A DNA stretch of 13,177 bases, taken from assembly GCA_947311745.1 (NCBI GenBank), contig CAMZLT010000015.1, positions 1 to 13,177 on the forward strand, in the 5' to 3' direction. Positions 7,410 to 13,177 of the stretch are shown here, in pieces; within the stretch, counting starts at the first letter, position 1, and every line of letters begins with the position of its first letter. A model generated the notes under the pieces. That model did not search any database and had not been told where the DNA came from. It was given only the letters and a program-made list of their open reading frames with translations. Position numbers and translations under genes: made by a program. Source of the stretch: an uncultured Flavobacteriaceae bacterium. Lineage in GTDB: Bacteria; Bacteroidota; Bacteroidia; Flavobacteriales; Flavobacteriaceae.

Positions 7410-8573
7410 ATGTCAAAAATATTAATAATTGAAGATGAATCTGCTATTTTAAGAGTGCTTAAAAAAATAATTTCCGAAGAAAGCGATTCTTATGATGTAG
7501 AAGAAGCAGTTGATGGCTTAGAGGGGTTTGAAAAAATTAAAAATACCGATTATGATTTGGTACTTTGCGATATTAAAATGCCAAAAATGGATGGTGTAGA
7601 AGTATTAGAAAAAGTACAAAAAATTAAACCAGAAATACCTTTTATTATGATTTCTGGTCACGGTGATTTAGATACAGCAGTGCAAACCATGCGAATGGGA
7701 GCTTTTGATTATATTTCTAAACCACCAGATTTAAACCGATTGTTAAATGCAATCCGAAATGCTTTAGACAAAAAAACTTTGGTAGTTGAAAACAAACGCC
7801 TTAAAAAGAAAGTTAATAAAAAATACGAAATGATTGGCGATAGTAAGGAAATCGCACATATCAAAGAAATAATAGATAAAGTAGCAAAAACCGATGCACG
7901 AGTTTTAATTACTGGTTCTAACGGAACAGGCAAAGAGTTAGTAGCACATTGGTTACACGAAAAAAGTCCAAGATACAAAGCACCAATGATAGAAGTAAAT
8001 TGTGCTGCAATACCAAGCGAACTTATCGAAAGCGAATTATTTGGACACGTAAAAGGAAGTTTTACAGGAGCAAATAAAGATCGAGCAGGAAAATTTGAAG
8101 CTGCAAATAAAGGAACGATATTTTTAGATGAAATTGGCGATATGAGTCTTTCTGCTCAAGCAAAAGTATTACGTGCGTTGCAAGAAAACCGAATTAGTCG
8201 TGTTGGTAGCGATAAAGATATTAAAGTAGATGTACGTGTCGTTGCTGCAACAAATAAAGATTTAAAAAAAGAAATTGCCAATGGTAAATTTAGAGAGGAT
8301 TTATACCACAGATTAGCTGTTATTTTAATTAAAGTACCTGCTTTAAACGAAAGACGTGAAGATATACCTTTATTAATTAAGCATTTTGCAAAAAAAATAT
8401 CCGAAGAACAAGGTAATGCTGTAAAAAACTTTTCAGACAAAGCAATTAAATTATTGCAAGAATACGATTGGACAGGTAATATACGTGAATTGCGAAATGT
8501 AGTAGAACGCTTAATTATTTTAGGAGGAAATGAAGTAACCGAAGCAGATGTAAAAATGTTTGCTTCTAAATAA
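7410..8573 (+). CDS. NtrC-type sigma-54 response regulator lacking a DNA-binding domain
   Basis: A 387-residue two-domain protein. The receiver domain (1-120) has E9/D10, phosphoacceptor D54 in VLCDIKMP, S82 and K104. After a basic linker, the sigma-54-interacting AAA+ domain (about 140-375) has Walker A GSNGTGKE (169-176), sigma-54 contact loop GSFTGA (216-221, a Ser variant of GAFTGA), Walker B GTIFLDEIGD (235-244), the arginine-finger region FREDLYHRL (294-302) and WTGNIRELRNVVERL (354-368). Only about 18 residues follow, so the Fis-type HTH normal in NtrC (another 60-80 residues) is absent. The stop is clean and the next gene begins 7 bp later, so truncation by an obvious frameshift is unlikely. 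No histidine kinase gene is adjacent. FlgR of Helicobacter pylori and CtcC of Chlamydia are known regulators of this architecture. Confidence 0.93.
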   Translation: MSKILIIEDESAILRVLKKIISEESDSYDVEEAVDGLEGFEKIKNTDYDLVLCDIKMPKMDGVEVLEKVQKIKPEIPFIMISGHGDLDTAVQTMRMGAFDYISKPPDLNRLLNAIRNALDKKTLVVENKRLKKKVNKKYEMIGDSKEIAHIKEIIDKVAKTDARVLITGSNGTGKELVAHWLHEKSPRYKAPMIEVNCAAIPSELIESELFGHVKGSFTGANKDRAGKFEAANKGTIFLDEIGDMSLSAQAKVLRALQENRISRVGSDKDIKVDVRVVAATNKDLKKEIANGKFREDLYHRLAVILIKVPALNERREDIPLLIKHFAKKISEEQGNAVKNFSDKAIKLLQEYDWTGNIRELRNVVERLIILGGNEVTEADVKMFASK

Positions 8574-8580
8574 AAAAAAT

Positions 8581-9414
8581 ATGCATCATAAAATAACCTC
8601 CACAATTAAAATAAAGAATTTACCAACTTTAGAAATAATTCCGAATGCAAAAAAAGAATTAAAAAAAGTACGGAAAAAACTAAGCAAGATACAAGATAAA
8701 ATGTACGCTCATGGTAAATATAGTGTGCTAATTTGCTTGCAAGGAATGGATACTTCTGGTAAAGATAGTTTAATACGCGAAGTTTTTAAAGATGTTAATG
8801 TAAATGGTGTGGTAGTGCATAGTTTTAAAGTGCCTTCCGAAAAGGAACTAAAACACGATTTTTTATGGCGTCATTATATCGCTTTGCCAGAACGAGGGAA
8901 AATAGCCGTTTTTAACCGAACACATTACGAAAATGTATTGGTTACAAGAGTACATAAATCCTATATTTTAGGCGAAAATATTCCGAATGTTTCTAAAATT
9001 TCCGATTTAGACGATGCTTTCTATTTTAATAGAATGAAAAATATCAATAATTTTGAAAAGCAAATAGCAGATAATGGTACAATAATTCTAAAATTCTTTT
9101 TAAACCTATCTAAAGAAGAACAAAAAAATAGACTTTTACGGCGAATTGAATTGCCAGAGAAAAATTGGAAATTTTCGGCAGGTGATTTAAAAGAACGTAA
9201 ATTATGGAACGATTATATGAAATGTTACCAAGATGTACTAAATAAAACTTCTACCAGTTATGCATCTTGGTATAATATTCCTGCGGATGATAAGCCAACA
9301 GCACGATTATTAGTAGCAAGAGCAATACTGGAAGCTTTAGAATCTTACAAGGATATCACATATCCAAGTTTGTCAAAGGATGAATTCGAACAGCTGTCAA
9401 AAGTATCGTTGTAA
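8581..9414 (+). CDS. ppk2: Polyphosphate kinase 2 family protein (PPK2)
   Basis: A 277-residue cytoplasmic PPK2, which uses polyphosphate to phosphorylate nucleoside mono- or diphosphates. Motifs: Walker A GMDTSGKDS (55-63), lid/contact region SFKVPSEKELKHDFLWRHY (81-99), Walker B IAVFNRTHYENVLVTRVH (108-125), then NGTIILKFFLNLSKEEQ, NWKFSAGDLKER (195-206) and IPADDKPTARLL. The FNR.HYENVLVTRVH and SAGDLKER segments resemble class III enzymes such as that of Cytophaga hutchinsonii, which accept both AMP and ADP, but the class is inferred. The N-terminus is shorter than in that enzyme. ATG 8581 is preferred to an in-frame TTG at 8560, which lies inside the regulator gene. It is the last gene of the block, 7 bp after the sigma-54 regulator. 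Confidence 0.94.
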   Translation: MHHKITSTIKIKNLPTLEIIPNAKKELKKVRKKLSKIQDKMYAHGKYSVLICLQGMDTSGKDSLIREVFKDVNVNGVVVHSFKVPSEKELKHDFLWRHYIALPERGKIAVFNRTHYENVLVTRVHKSYILGENIPNVSKISDLDDAFYFNRMKNINNFEKQIADNGTIILKFFLNLSKEEQKNRLLRRIELPEKNWKFSAGDLKERKLWNDYMKCYQDVLNKTSTSYASWYNIPADDKPTARLLVARAILEALESYKDITYPSLSKDEFEQLSKVSL

Positions 9415-9454
9415 TTTGATTGACATTTATCATATTTTTTTGTGTAAAAATAAA

Positions 9455-9462
9455 TACTTTTG
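9455..9462 (+). promoter_or_regulatory. Bacteroidota -7 promoter element (TACTTTTG) for the outer-membrane protein gene
   Basis: TACTTTTG fits TAnnTTTG and lies 26 bases before the ATG at 9489, in the 74-base gap after ppk2. A T-rich run ending in TTTG (9435-9442) is upstream but closer than the normal -33 spacing. The box shows that the TTG-initiated reading frame from 9420 cannot be the full coding region. Confidence 0.6.
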
Positions 9463-9488
9463 CAGTTCACTTAAAAAAAAATAAATTA

Positions 9489-10349
9489 ATGAAAAGAATT
9501 TTTATAGTAGTGCTTTTTATTTCGCACTTTAGCTTTGCTCAAGATACAAATATTAAGGAAAAAAAATATGATGTAAACAACAGAAAAGGACAATTTTTTG
9601 CCTCTTGGGGTTGGAATAGATCTTCGTATTCCAAATCGGATATATCTTTTAAAGGGAACGATTTTAATTTTACAGTACATAATGCAAAGGCTTCCGATAA
9701 GCCAAAACCTTTCGGAATAGATTTTTTTGATCCTTTAGGAATTACACTTCCTGCAACAAATTTAGAATTAGGTTACTTCATTAAAGATAATTATACTATC
9801 GTTTTGGGGTACGATCATATGAAGTATGTAATGCGAAACAACCAAGATGCACACATAAGTGGTACAATCGCTGTTGGTGATTACGATTATAACGGAACAA
9901 CGTATAATTACGATGGTACATATAATAATACTGCAAATACTTTGCCTAGCAATTTTTTATTATTTGAACATACAGATGGCTTAAACTATATTTTTGTCGG
10001 AGCAAATCGTTTTGATAATTTTAATAAATTTTTACACATTACTACGCATAATTTTGAGGTAAATTTAGAGGAAGGGATAGATTTAGGATTTTTAATGCCA
10101 AAAACAAATACAACTATTTTAGGTAATGAACGTTACGATGAATTTCATGTAGCAGGATTTGGTTTTTCGGCAAGTGCAGGGCTAAATTTGACGTTCTTTA
10201 AGCATTTTTATATAAAAGCCGATTTAAAAGTTGGTTATATAAATATGCCAGATATTAGAATTACTTCCGATTCTAGCGAAAAAGCAAAGCAACATTTTAC
10301 CTTTACGGAGTCTGCTTATACTTTTGGATACCGTTTTCGCATACAGTAG
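9489..10349 (+). CDS. Secreted/outer-membrane beta-barrel-like protein of unknown function
   Basis: A 286-residue exported protein. ATG 9489 is chosen because it gives a classic signal peptide (MKRIFIVVLFISHFSFA, cleavage before Q18) and because the longer TTG frame from 9420 runs through a promoter element. After the signal peptide, alternating hydrophobic/polar segments rich in aromatic residues and Gly alternate with Asn/Asp-rich turns. Examples are GQFFASWGWNRSSYS, TNLELGYFIKDNYTIVLGYDH, GFGFSASAGLNLTFFKHFYIKADLKVGY and a final TESAYTFGYRFRIQ. Such alternation with a C-terminal aromatic strand is typical of outer-membrane beta-barrels. No specific family is recognised with certainty and the substrate or role is unknown. 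It has its own promoter and is convergent with the minus-strand cluster; 21 bp separate the two stop codons. Confidence 0.85.
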   Translation: MKRIFIVVLFISHFSFAQDTNIKEKKYDVNNRKGQFFASWGWNRSSYSKSDISFKGNDFNFTVHNAKASDKPKPFGIDFFDPLGITLPATNLELGYFIKDNYTIVLGYDHMKYVMRNNQDAHISGTIAVGDYDYNGTTYNYDGTYNNTANTLPSNFLLFEHTDGLNYIFVGANRFDNFNKFLHITTHNFEVNLEEGIDLGFLMPKTNTTILGNERYDEFHVAGFGFSASAGLNLTFFKHFYIKADLKVGYINMPDIRITSDSSEKAKQHFTFTESAYTFGYRFRIQ

Positions 10350-10370
10350 ATACTATATTTAGGTATTAAA

Positions 10371-11480
10371 CTACCGTACTTTTCGGTGGTGGTACTCTAC
10401 TAATTTGGTTAGATTTTCTTTATTGGTTTTTGTAGAAAACGATTCGATATATTTTTGTGTTTTGTTGGCGACTCTATCTTCAGGATAAAATAAAACACCG
10501 TTTACAATTCCTGCCCAATCGTTAAAGTTAATGATATTTTTACCTTCAAATATATAGATTTGCTTTTTTACATTTTCAGGTAAATTAGTTAATAAATCCT
10601 CATCGTTAATTTCAATATAATAGTAATTTAATTTTGCAGAGAAAAAACTAAAAGATAACAAATGATCCCAAAAACCTACCAAATTACTAAACGGAAGTAG
10701 AAATACAAGACCAATTACAATGGCTTTTTTGTAGTTAAAATATGAAGTAAAAAGCTCTAAAGCATTTTCTGATTTGTACTGCCAAAACAAAAGGATAACA
10801 CTTAAAATGTTTTGTAAATTCCAAGGAATAACATTAAAGCCATAACCAAAAACTAATAGTAAAGTTACAATGCCTAAATGCATTGTAACAATTGTAATTA
10901 CACCAATTTTTCGCGTTTTATTAAAAAGTAAAAATAGGGCAATTATCGCTTCAATAAACGGAACGGATCGTGTAAAAAGATAGCGTACAATTTCAGGTAA
11001 AAAACCAAAATGTTTTGAAAATGCATGCATCCAAACGCTATTGAAATTTTCATTTATTTTATGGATACCACTAAAAAAATACGTTGCTAAAAAAAGTAGC
11101 ATTAAACTGTGTAGTACAATTGTTTTAGATTTAGAATCGTTTTTATAAAAAGAAATAAAAAAAATACTAAGAATACTTTGGTAAAAATATGGTTGTAGCC
11201 TGTTTTGATCTACCATTGCCAAATAAAAATATAAAATCGTAATACTTAAACCAACAATTTCTTTTTGTTTAAAAAAGAAAAAAACTAAAAGACATATTAA
11301 TAAAAAAGTAAAGATATAATCAAAAGGATACGAAGGGATAGGGATAAAATCAAACCTAGGAATTACAGGAAAATCTTTTTTGGTTATCCATAATTTTGGT
11401 GAATATGCCATCAAAGCTAAAAAGCCTAAAACAGCTAATTTTCCAACATATTCTATTTTTTTTTGAACATCTAAAACCAT
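10371..11480 (-). CDS. Polytopic membrane protein, HTTM/DoxX-like, function unknown
   Basis: A 369-residue inner-membrane protein with about eight or nine hydrophobic helices between residues 14 and 270 and a soluble C-terminal part of about 90 residues (280-369). Points of resemblance to HTTM/DoxX-type membrane proteins are VDQNRLQPYFYQ (90-101), YFFSGIHKINENF (134-146) containing the GIxKI pattern, a His in TMHLGI (199-204), and VIPWNLQNI (218-226). The HTTM family is named from the membrane domain of vitamin K-dependent gamma-carboxylase, but the soluble carboxylase part is not recognised here, so carboxylation should not be assumed. The start is the ATG (CAT at 11478-11480), with candidate minus-strand -7 boxes upstream. 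It lies 82 bp after the MORN-repeat gene and ends 21 bp from the convergent outer-membrane protein gene. Confidence 0.85.
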   Translation of the reverse strand: MVLDVQKKIEYVGKLAVLGFLALMAYSPKLWITKKDFPVIPRFDFIPIPSYPFDYIFTFLLICLLVFFFFKQKEIVGLSITILYFYLAMVDQNRLQPYFYQSILSIFFISFYKNDSKSKTIVLHSLMLLFLATYFFSGIHKINENFNSVWMHAFSKHFGFLPEIVRYLFTRSVPFIEAIIALFLLFNKTRKIGVITIVTMHLGIVTLLLVFGYGFNVIPWNLQNILSVILLFWQYKSENALELFTSYFNYKKAIVIGLVFLLPFSNLVGFWDHLLSFSFFSAKLNYYYIEINDEDLLTNLPENVKKQIYIFEGKNIINFNDWAGIVNGVLFYPEDRVANKTQKYIESFSTKTNKENLTKLVEYHHRKVR

Positions 11481-11505
11481 AACTTGAATATTTTTGTAGG
11501 TTAAT

Positions 11506-11532
11506 CAAATTTAGTAGTGTTCTACAAAAATA
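11506..11532 (-). promoter_or_regulatory. Candidate minus-strand -7 elements upstream of the membrane protein gene
   Basis: Two TAnnTTTG matches read on the minus strand: TATTTTTG at 11525-11532 and TAAATTTG at 11506-11513, 44 and 25 bases before the start codon. Such 8-mers occur by chance about once per kilobase in DNA this AT-rich, so at most one is likely real. The 82-base gap favours a separate promoter for this gene. Confidence 0.4.
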
Positions 11533-11562
11533 AGGTATAATTTTTTAGAATATAACTTAAAA

Positions 11563-12255
11563 CTACTTTTTCTTAGGATATTTTGGTTTTTTTACTTCAA
11601 TTGTATGTGTGTATTCACCATCAATATATAATTTCCAAGCACCAACACGTTCGTCATTTTCGTAATTTCCTTCTTCGGTAATTAAACCTGTTAAACGGTC
11701 GTAAAATTTGCAAAGTCCATGAAGTTTTCCGTTTTTATAATTAAAGTCCTCGTACACTTTGTTTTTCACAGAAAATTTTTGATAATGCCCATCTAATTTT
11801 CCGTTTTTATACTTAGCAATAATTAATGGTTTTTTATTTGAATAATACGATTTGTATGCACCATTTAGTTTTCCATTTACATAGTTTTCTTCAATCATAG
11901 TTGTTGTGCCATCTTTTTGGAAGTACAGCCATTTACCAATTTTATTTTTACCATCCATTTTACCTTTACTTAGTACTTTACCGTTTTTTACGTTGTAAAA
12001 GGTAACATTCGCAATAGTACTATTTGGACTATATTTTTTAAGAATTACAGGAAATTTATTGGTTTTTATGTCGTAAAATTTAAAGACACCAATTTCTTTT
12101 CCATGTTTAAAAATACCTTCGTAGCGTGTTCTGCCATTATCGTATTTTTTTTTCCATTTTCCATGTCTTTTGCCGTTTGTATCAAATTGGTTTATTTGTG
12201 CAGAAAGAGAGATTGTTGTTAAAAAGACGATTAAAAGAATACTGTATTTTTTCAT
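11563..12255 (-). CDS. Secreted MORN-repeat (MORN_2) protein
   Basis: A 230-residue exported protein. A signal peptide (MKKYSILLIVFLTTISLSA, cleavage before Q20) is followed by about seven MORN-type repeat cores of the form NGKxxGxW/Y at residues about 28, 50, 101, 126, 150, 174 and 199. The last four are spaced 24-25 residues apart. MORN_2 repeats form extended beta-hairpin sheets; their partner is usually unknown. Databases often label this repeat class YwqK family antitoxin, but a secreted, repeat-only protein with no adjacent toxin gives no support for that. The C-terminus is lysine-rich (KKPKYPKKK). It lies 57 bp after the lipoprotein gene on the same strand, so they may be co-transcribed. 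Confidence 0.87.
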   Translation of the reverse strand: MKKYSILLIVFLTTISLSAQINQFDTNGKRHGKWKKKYDNGRTRYEGIFKHGKEIGVFKFYDIKTNKFPVILKKYSPNSTIANVTFYNVKNGKVLSKGKMDGKNKIGKWLYFQKDGTTTMIEENYVNGKLNGAYKSYYSNKKPLIIAKYKNGKLDGHYQKFSVKNKVYEDFNYKNGKLHGLCKFYDRLTGLITEEGNYENDERVGAWKLYIDGEYTHTIEVKKPKYPKKK

Positions 12256-12312
12256 AGAATATATTATTATAATAGTAACGCTTAATTAAAGCAAAAGCTA
12301 TTCCAAAAAGTA

Positions 12313-12816
12313 TTAATTACAATTTATTCTTGGCAATTCATTCATATAAAAACCTTTATTTTTATCTACAAAGTACCAAGTGCCCTCTTTTTTTATTTTT
12401 TCTCCTCCAAAAATGGAAACTTTTTCTTTTTCTATTTTAAAAATGAATTCCTCTTTTTTTCGTTCATTATCTGTGCTATTACAAATACTGGTTACAGTAT
12501 TGTTTTCTAAAACACCTTCGAAAGTTCCTTTTATAGCGTTTTGCTTGTAAGGTATATAATCGTAATTTCCTGTTACTTTGTTGCCTTTTACAATGCAATT
12601 TAATAGCAATCGGTTTGTTTCGTAAATGGTGTCTTTCTCTTTTATTAACGGACTTTCAATAGTGGATAAAAAACAGTGTTTACCTTGTGCAACCACATAT
12701 TTTTCAGTTTTTTGAGTAATTTCACTTTTGTTTTCACTTGGTTTTGTTTCTTTTTTGCAATTAATAAGAATAAAACTCAATATAAAAATGCTTAAATAGA
12801 ATTTAAAATTTTTCAT
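12313..12816 (-). CDS. Small lipoprotein of unknown function
   Basis: A 167-residue lipoprotein precursor. The ATG at 12816 is chosen over one nine codons upstream because it opens directly into a lipoprotein signal peptide: MKNFKF, a hydrophobic stretch, and lipobox LINC with C20 followed by KK. The mature part is Lys/Glu-rich with short beta-prone segments such as CIVKGNKVTGNYDYIP (74-89), IKGTFEGVLENNTVTSIC (95-112), and KEGTWYFVDKN (143-153). This layout is seen in many small Bacteroidota lipoproteins that predict as beta-sandwich or barrel folds. Four Cys (48, 74, 112, 166) remain after lipidation and could form disulfides. No family or function is recognised. It has its own minus-strand -7 element and precedes the MORN-repeat gene. 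Confidence 0.85.
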   Translation of the reverse strand: MKNFKFYLSIFILSFILINCKKETKPSENKSEITQKTEKYVVAQGKHCFLSTIESPLIKEKDTIYETNRLLLNCIVKGNKVTGNYDYIPYKQNAIKGTFEGVLENNTVTSICNSTDNERKKEEFIFKIEKEKVSIFGGEKIKKEGTWYFVDKNKGFYMNELPRINCN

Positions 12817-12840
12817 GGTATGTAATGATTTATAGCGGTA

Positions 12841-12848
12841 CAAAAATA
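12841..12848 (-). promoter_or_regulatory. Bacteroidota -7 promoter element (TATTTTTG) for the lipoprotein gene
   Basis: Read on the minus strand, TATTTTTG fits TAnnTTTG and lies 24 bases before the lipoprotein ATG, inside the 38-base gap after the helicase stop. Its position supports the downstream ATG at 12816 as the start, because the upstream ATG at 12843 would lie inside the box. Confidence 0.55.
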
Positions 12849-12854
12849 GTAAAA

Positions 12855-13177
12855 TTAATCTAAAAATAATTCCTCTTTAAAGCCTATTAAAAATAATTTT
12901 TCTTGTGCTCTTGTTATCGCAGTGTAAAGCCATCTGTAATACGAAACATCCATTCCGTCAGGTAAATATGGTTGCTCTATAAAAACATTTTTCCATTGTC
13001 CACCTTGTGCTTTGTGGCAGGTCATAGCGTACGAAAATTTAATCTGTAAGGCATTAAAATACGGATTCTTTTTAATTTCTAAAAACTGACGATACTTAGG
13101 TAGATTTTCGTAGTCTTTTTTAACTTCATTGTATAATTTGTTAGAATCTTCGTAAGTTAATGATGGTGTTTCTTGTG
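12855..13177 (-). CDS. RecD/UvrD-like superfamily 1 helicase, C-terminal part (5' partial)
   Basis: An open frame from the right edge of the window to a TAA at 12855-12857, encoding the last 107 residues of a larger protein. It shows two superfamily 1 helicase motifs in the right order: motif V-like FSYAMTCHKAQGGQW (core at 12993-13031) and motif VI-like LYTAITRAQEKLFLIG (core at 12906-12929), the UvrD_C_2 domain. The His-Lys-Ala-Gln-Gly pattern in motif V is typical of RecD-like and related ATP-dependent DNA helicases. The ATPase Walker motifs would lie outside the window. The likely role is DNA unwinding in repair or recombination. The lipoprotein promoter lies directly after its stop. Confidence 0.9.
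   Translation of the reverse strand, partial: QETPSLTYEDSNKLYNEVKKDYENLPKYRQFLEIKKNPYFNALQIKFSYAMTCHKAQGGQWKNVFIEQPYLPDGMDVSYYRWLYTAITRAQEKLFLIGFKEELFLD

Noticed and set aside
8560..8580. TTG start for ppk2 inside the end of the sigma-54 regulator
   Set aside because: The added residues (LLNKKN) look like read-through of the neighbouring gene in another frame, and ATG 8581 follows the A-rich leader typical here.
8156..8605. Minus-strand open frame of 149 codons antisense to the sigma-54 regulator
   Set aside because: It is a shadow of a strongly conserved gene. The translation is low-complexity and Ser/Phe/Leu-rich with no recognisable motif or promoter.
9417..9441. Possible terminator after ppk2 (TGAT/ATCA stem with a T run)
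   Set aside because: The stem is only four base pairs, mostly A-T, and a base pair or two separates it from the T run. It is too weak to call.
10346..10374. Imperfect hairpin between the convergent genes (GTAG..CTAC with inner ATAC..GTAT)
   Set aside because: It has short stems broken by a four-base bulge and no adjacent T tract on either strand, so a bidirectional terminator cannot be supported.
11563..12255. Toxin-antitoxin system suggested by the MORN_2 (YwqK-type) label
   Set aside because: The protein has a signal peptide and only repeats. No toxin-like gene is next to it, so the label is not supported.
1..13177. Mobile elements, CRISPR arrays, tRNA/rRNA genes or phage genes
   Set aside because: On reading both strands I saw no transposase, terminal inverted repeats, spaced direct repeats, tRNA-like cloverleaf or phage-type protein. 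Gene content and composition look uniform.

Overview
The window looks like chromosomal DNA of a member of the Bacteroidota, most likely a marine or host-associated Flavobacteriaceae. The DNA is very AT-rich. Starts are preceded by A-rich leaders without Shine-Dalgarno sequences, and several genes have the Bacteroidota -7 promoter element TAnnTTTG. Exported proteins carry Bacteroidota-style signal peptides (cleavage before Gln, or a lipobox Cys followed by Lys). The genus cannot be fixed from the sequence alone.

Layout, left to right. (1) Positions 1-1981: the 3' part of a TPR-containing NarL-type sensor histidine kinase gene, whose true start lies outside the window, overlapping by 4 bp a NarL/LuxR-type response regulator. 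(2) 2013-3315: a ribosomal protein operon rpsF-rpsR-rplI with its own promoter and a strong intrinsic terminator. (3) 3375-9414: six genes on the + strand with gaps of 11, 53, 1, 16 and 7 bp. They encode a CDF cation transporter of the SLC30A9/ZnT9 type, the peroxide-stress protein YaaA, a YhaQ/NatB-like ABC exporter (ATPase plus permease), a sigma-54 activator-type response regulator without a DNA-binding domain, and a PPK2-family polyphosphate kinase. (4) 9455-10349: a secreted or outer-membrane beta-barrel-like protein with its own promoter. (5) 10371-13177, minus strand, convergent with the preceding block: the C-terminal part of a RecD/UvrD-like helicase (cut by the window edge), a small lipoprotein, a secreted MORN-repeat protein, and a polytopic membrane protein resembling HTTM/DoxX proteins.

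Most of the window is ordinary core genome. No mobile element, CRISPR array, tRNA, rRNA or prophage is visible, and no gene-free stretch exceeds about 150 bp. The most interesting part is the six-gene block. It joins ion transport, oxidative stress protection, an ABC exporter and polyphosphate/nucleotide metabolism with an orphan NtrC-type regulator. That regulator ends directly after the AAA+ domain, so it must act on sigma-54 polymerase without binding DNA itself or do something else. This is a candidate stress or energy module, inferred from gene order and domain content only.
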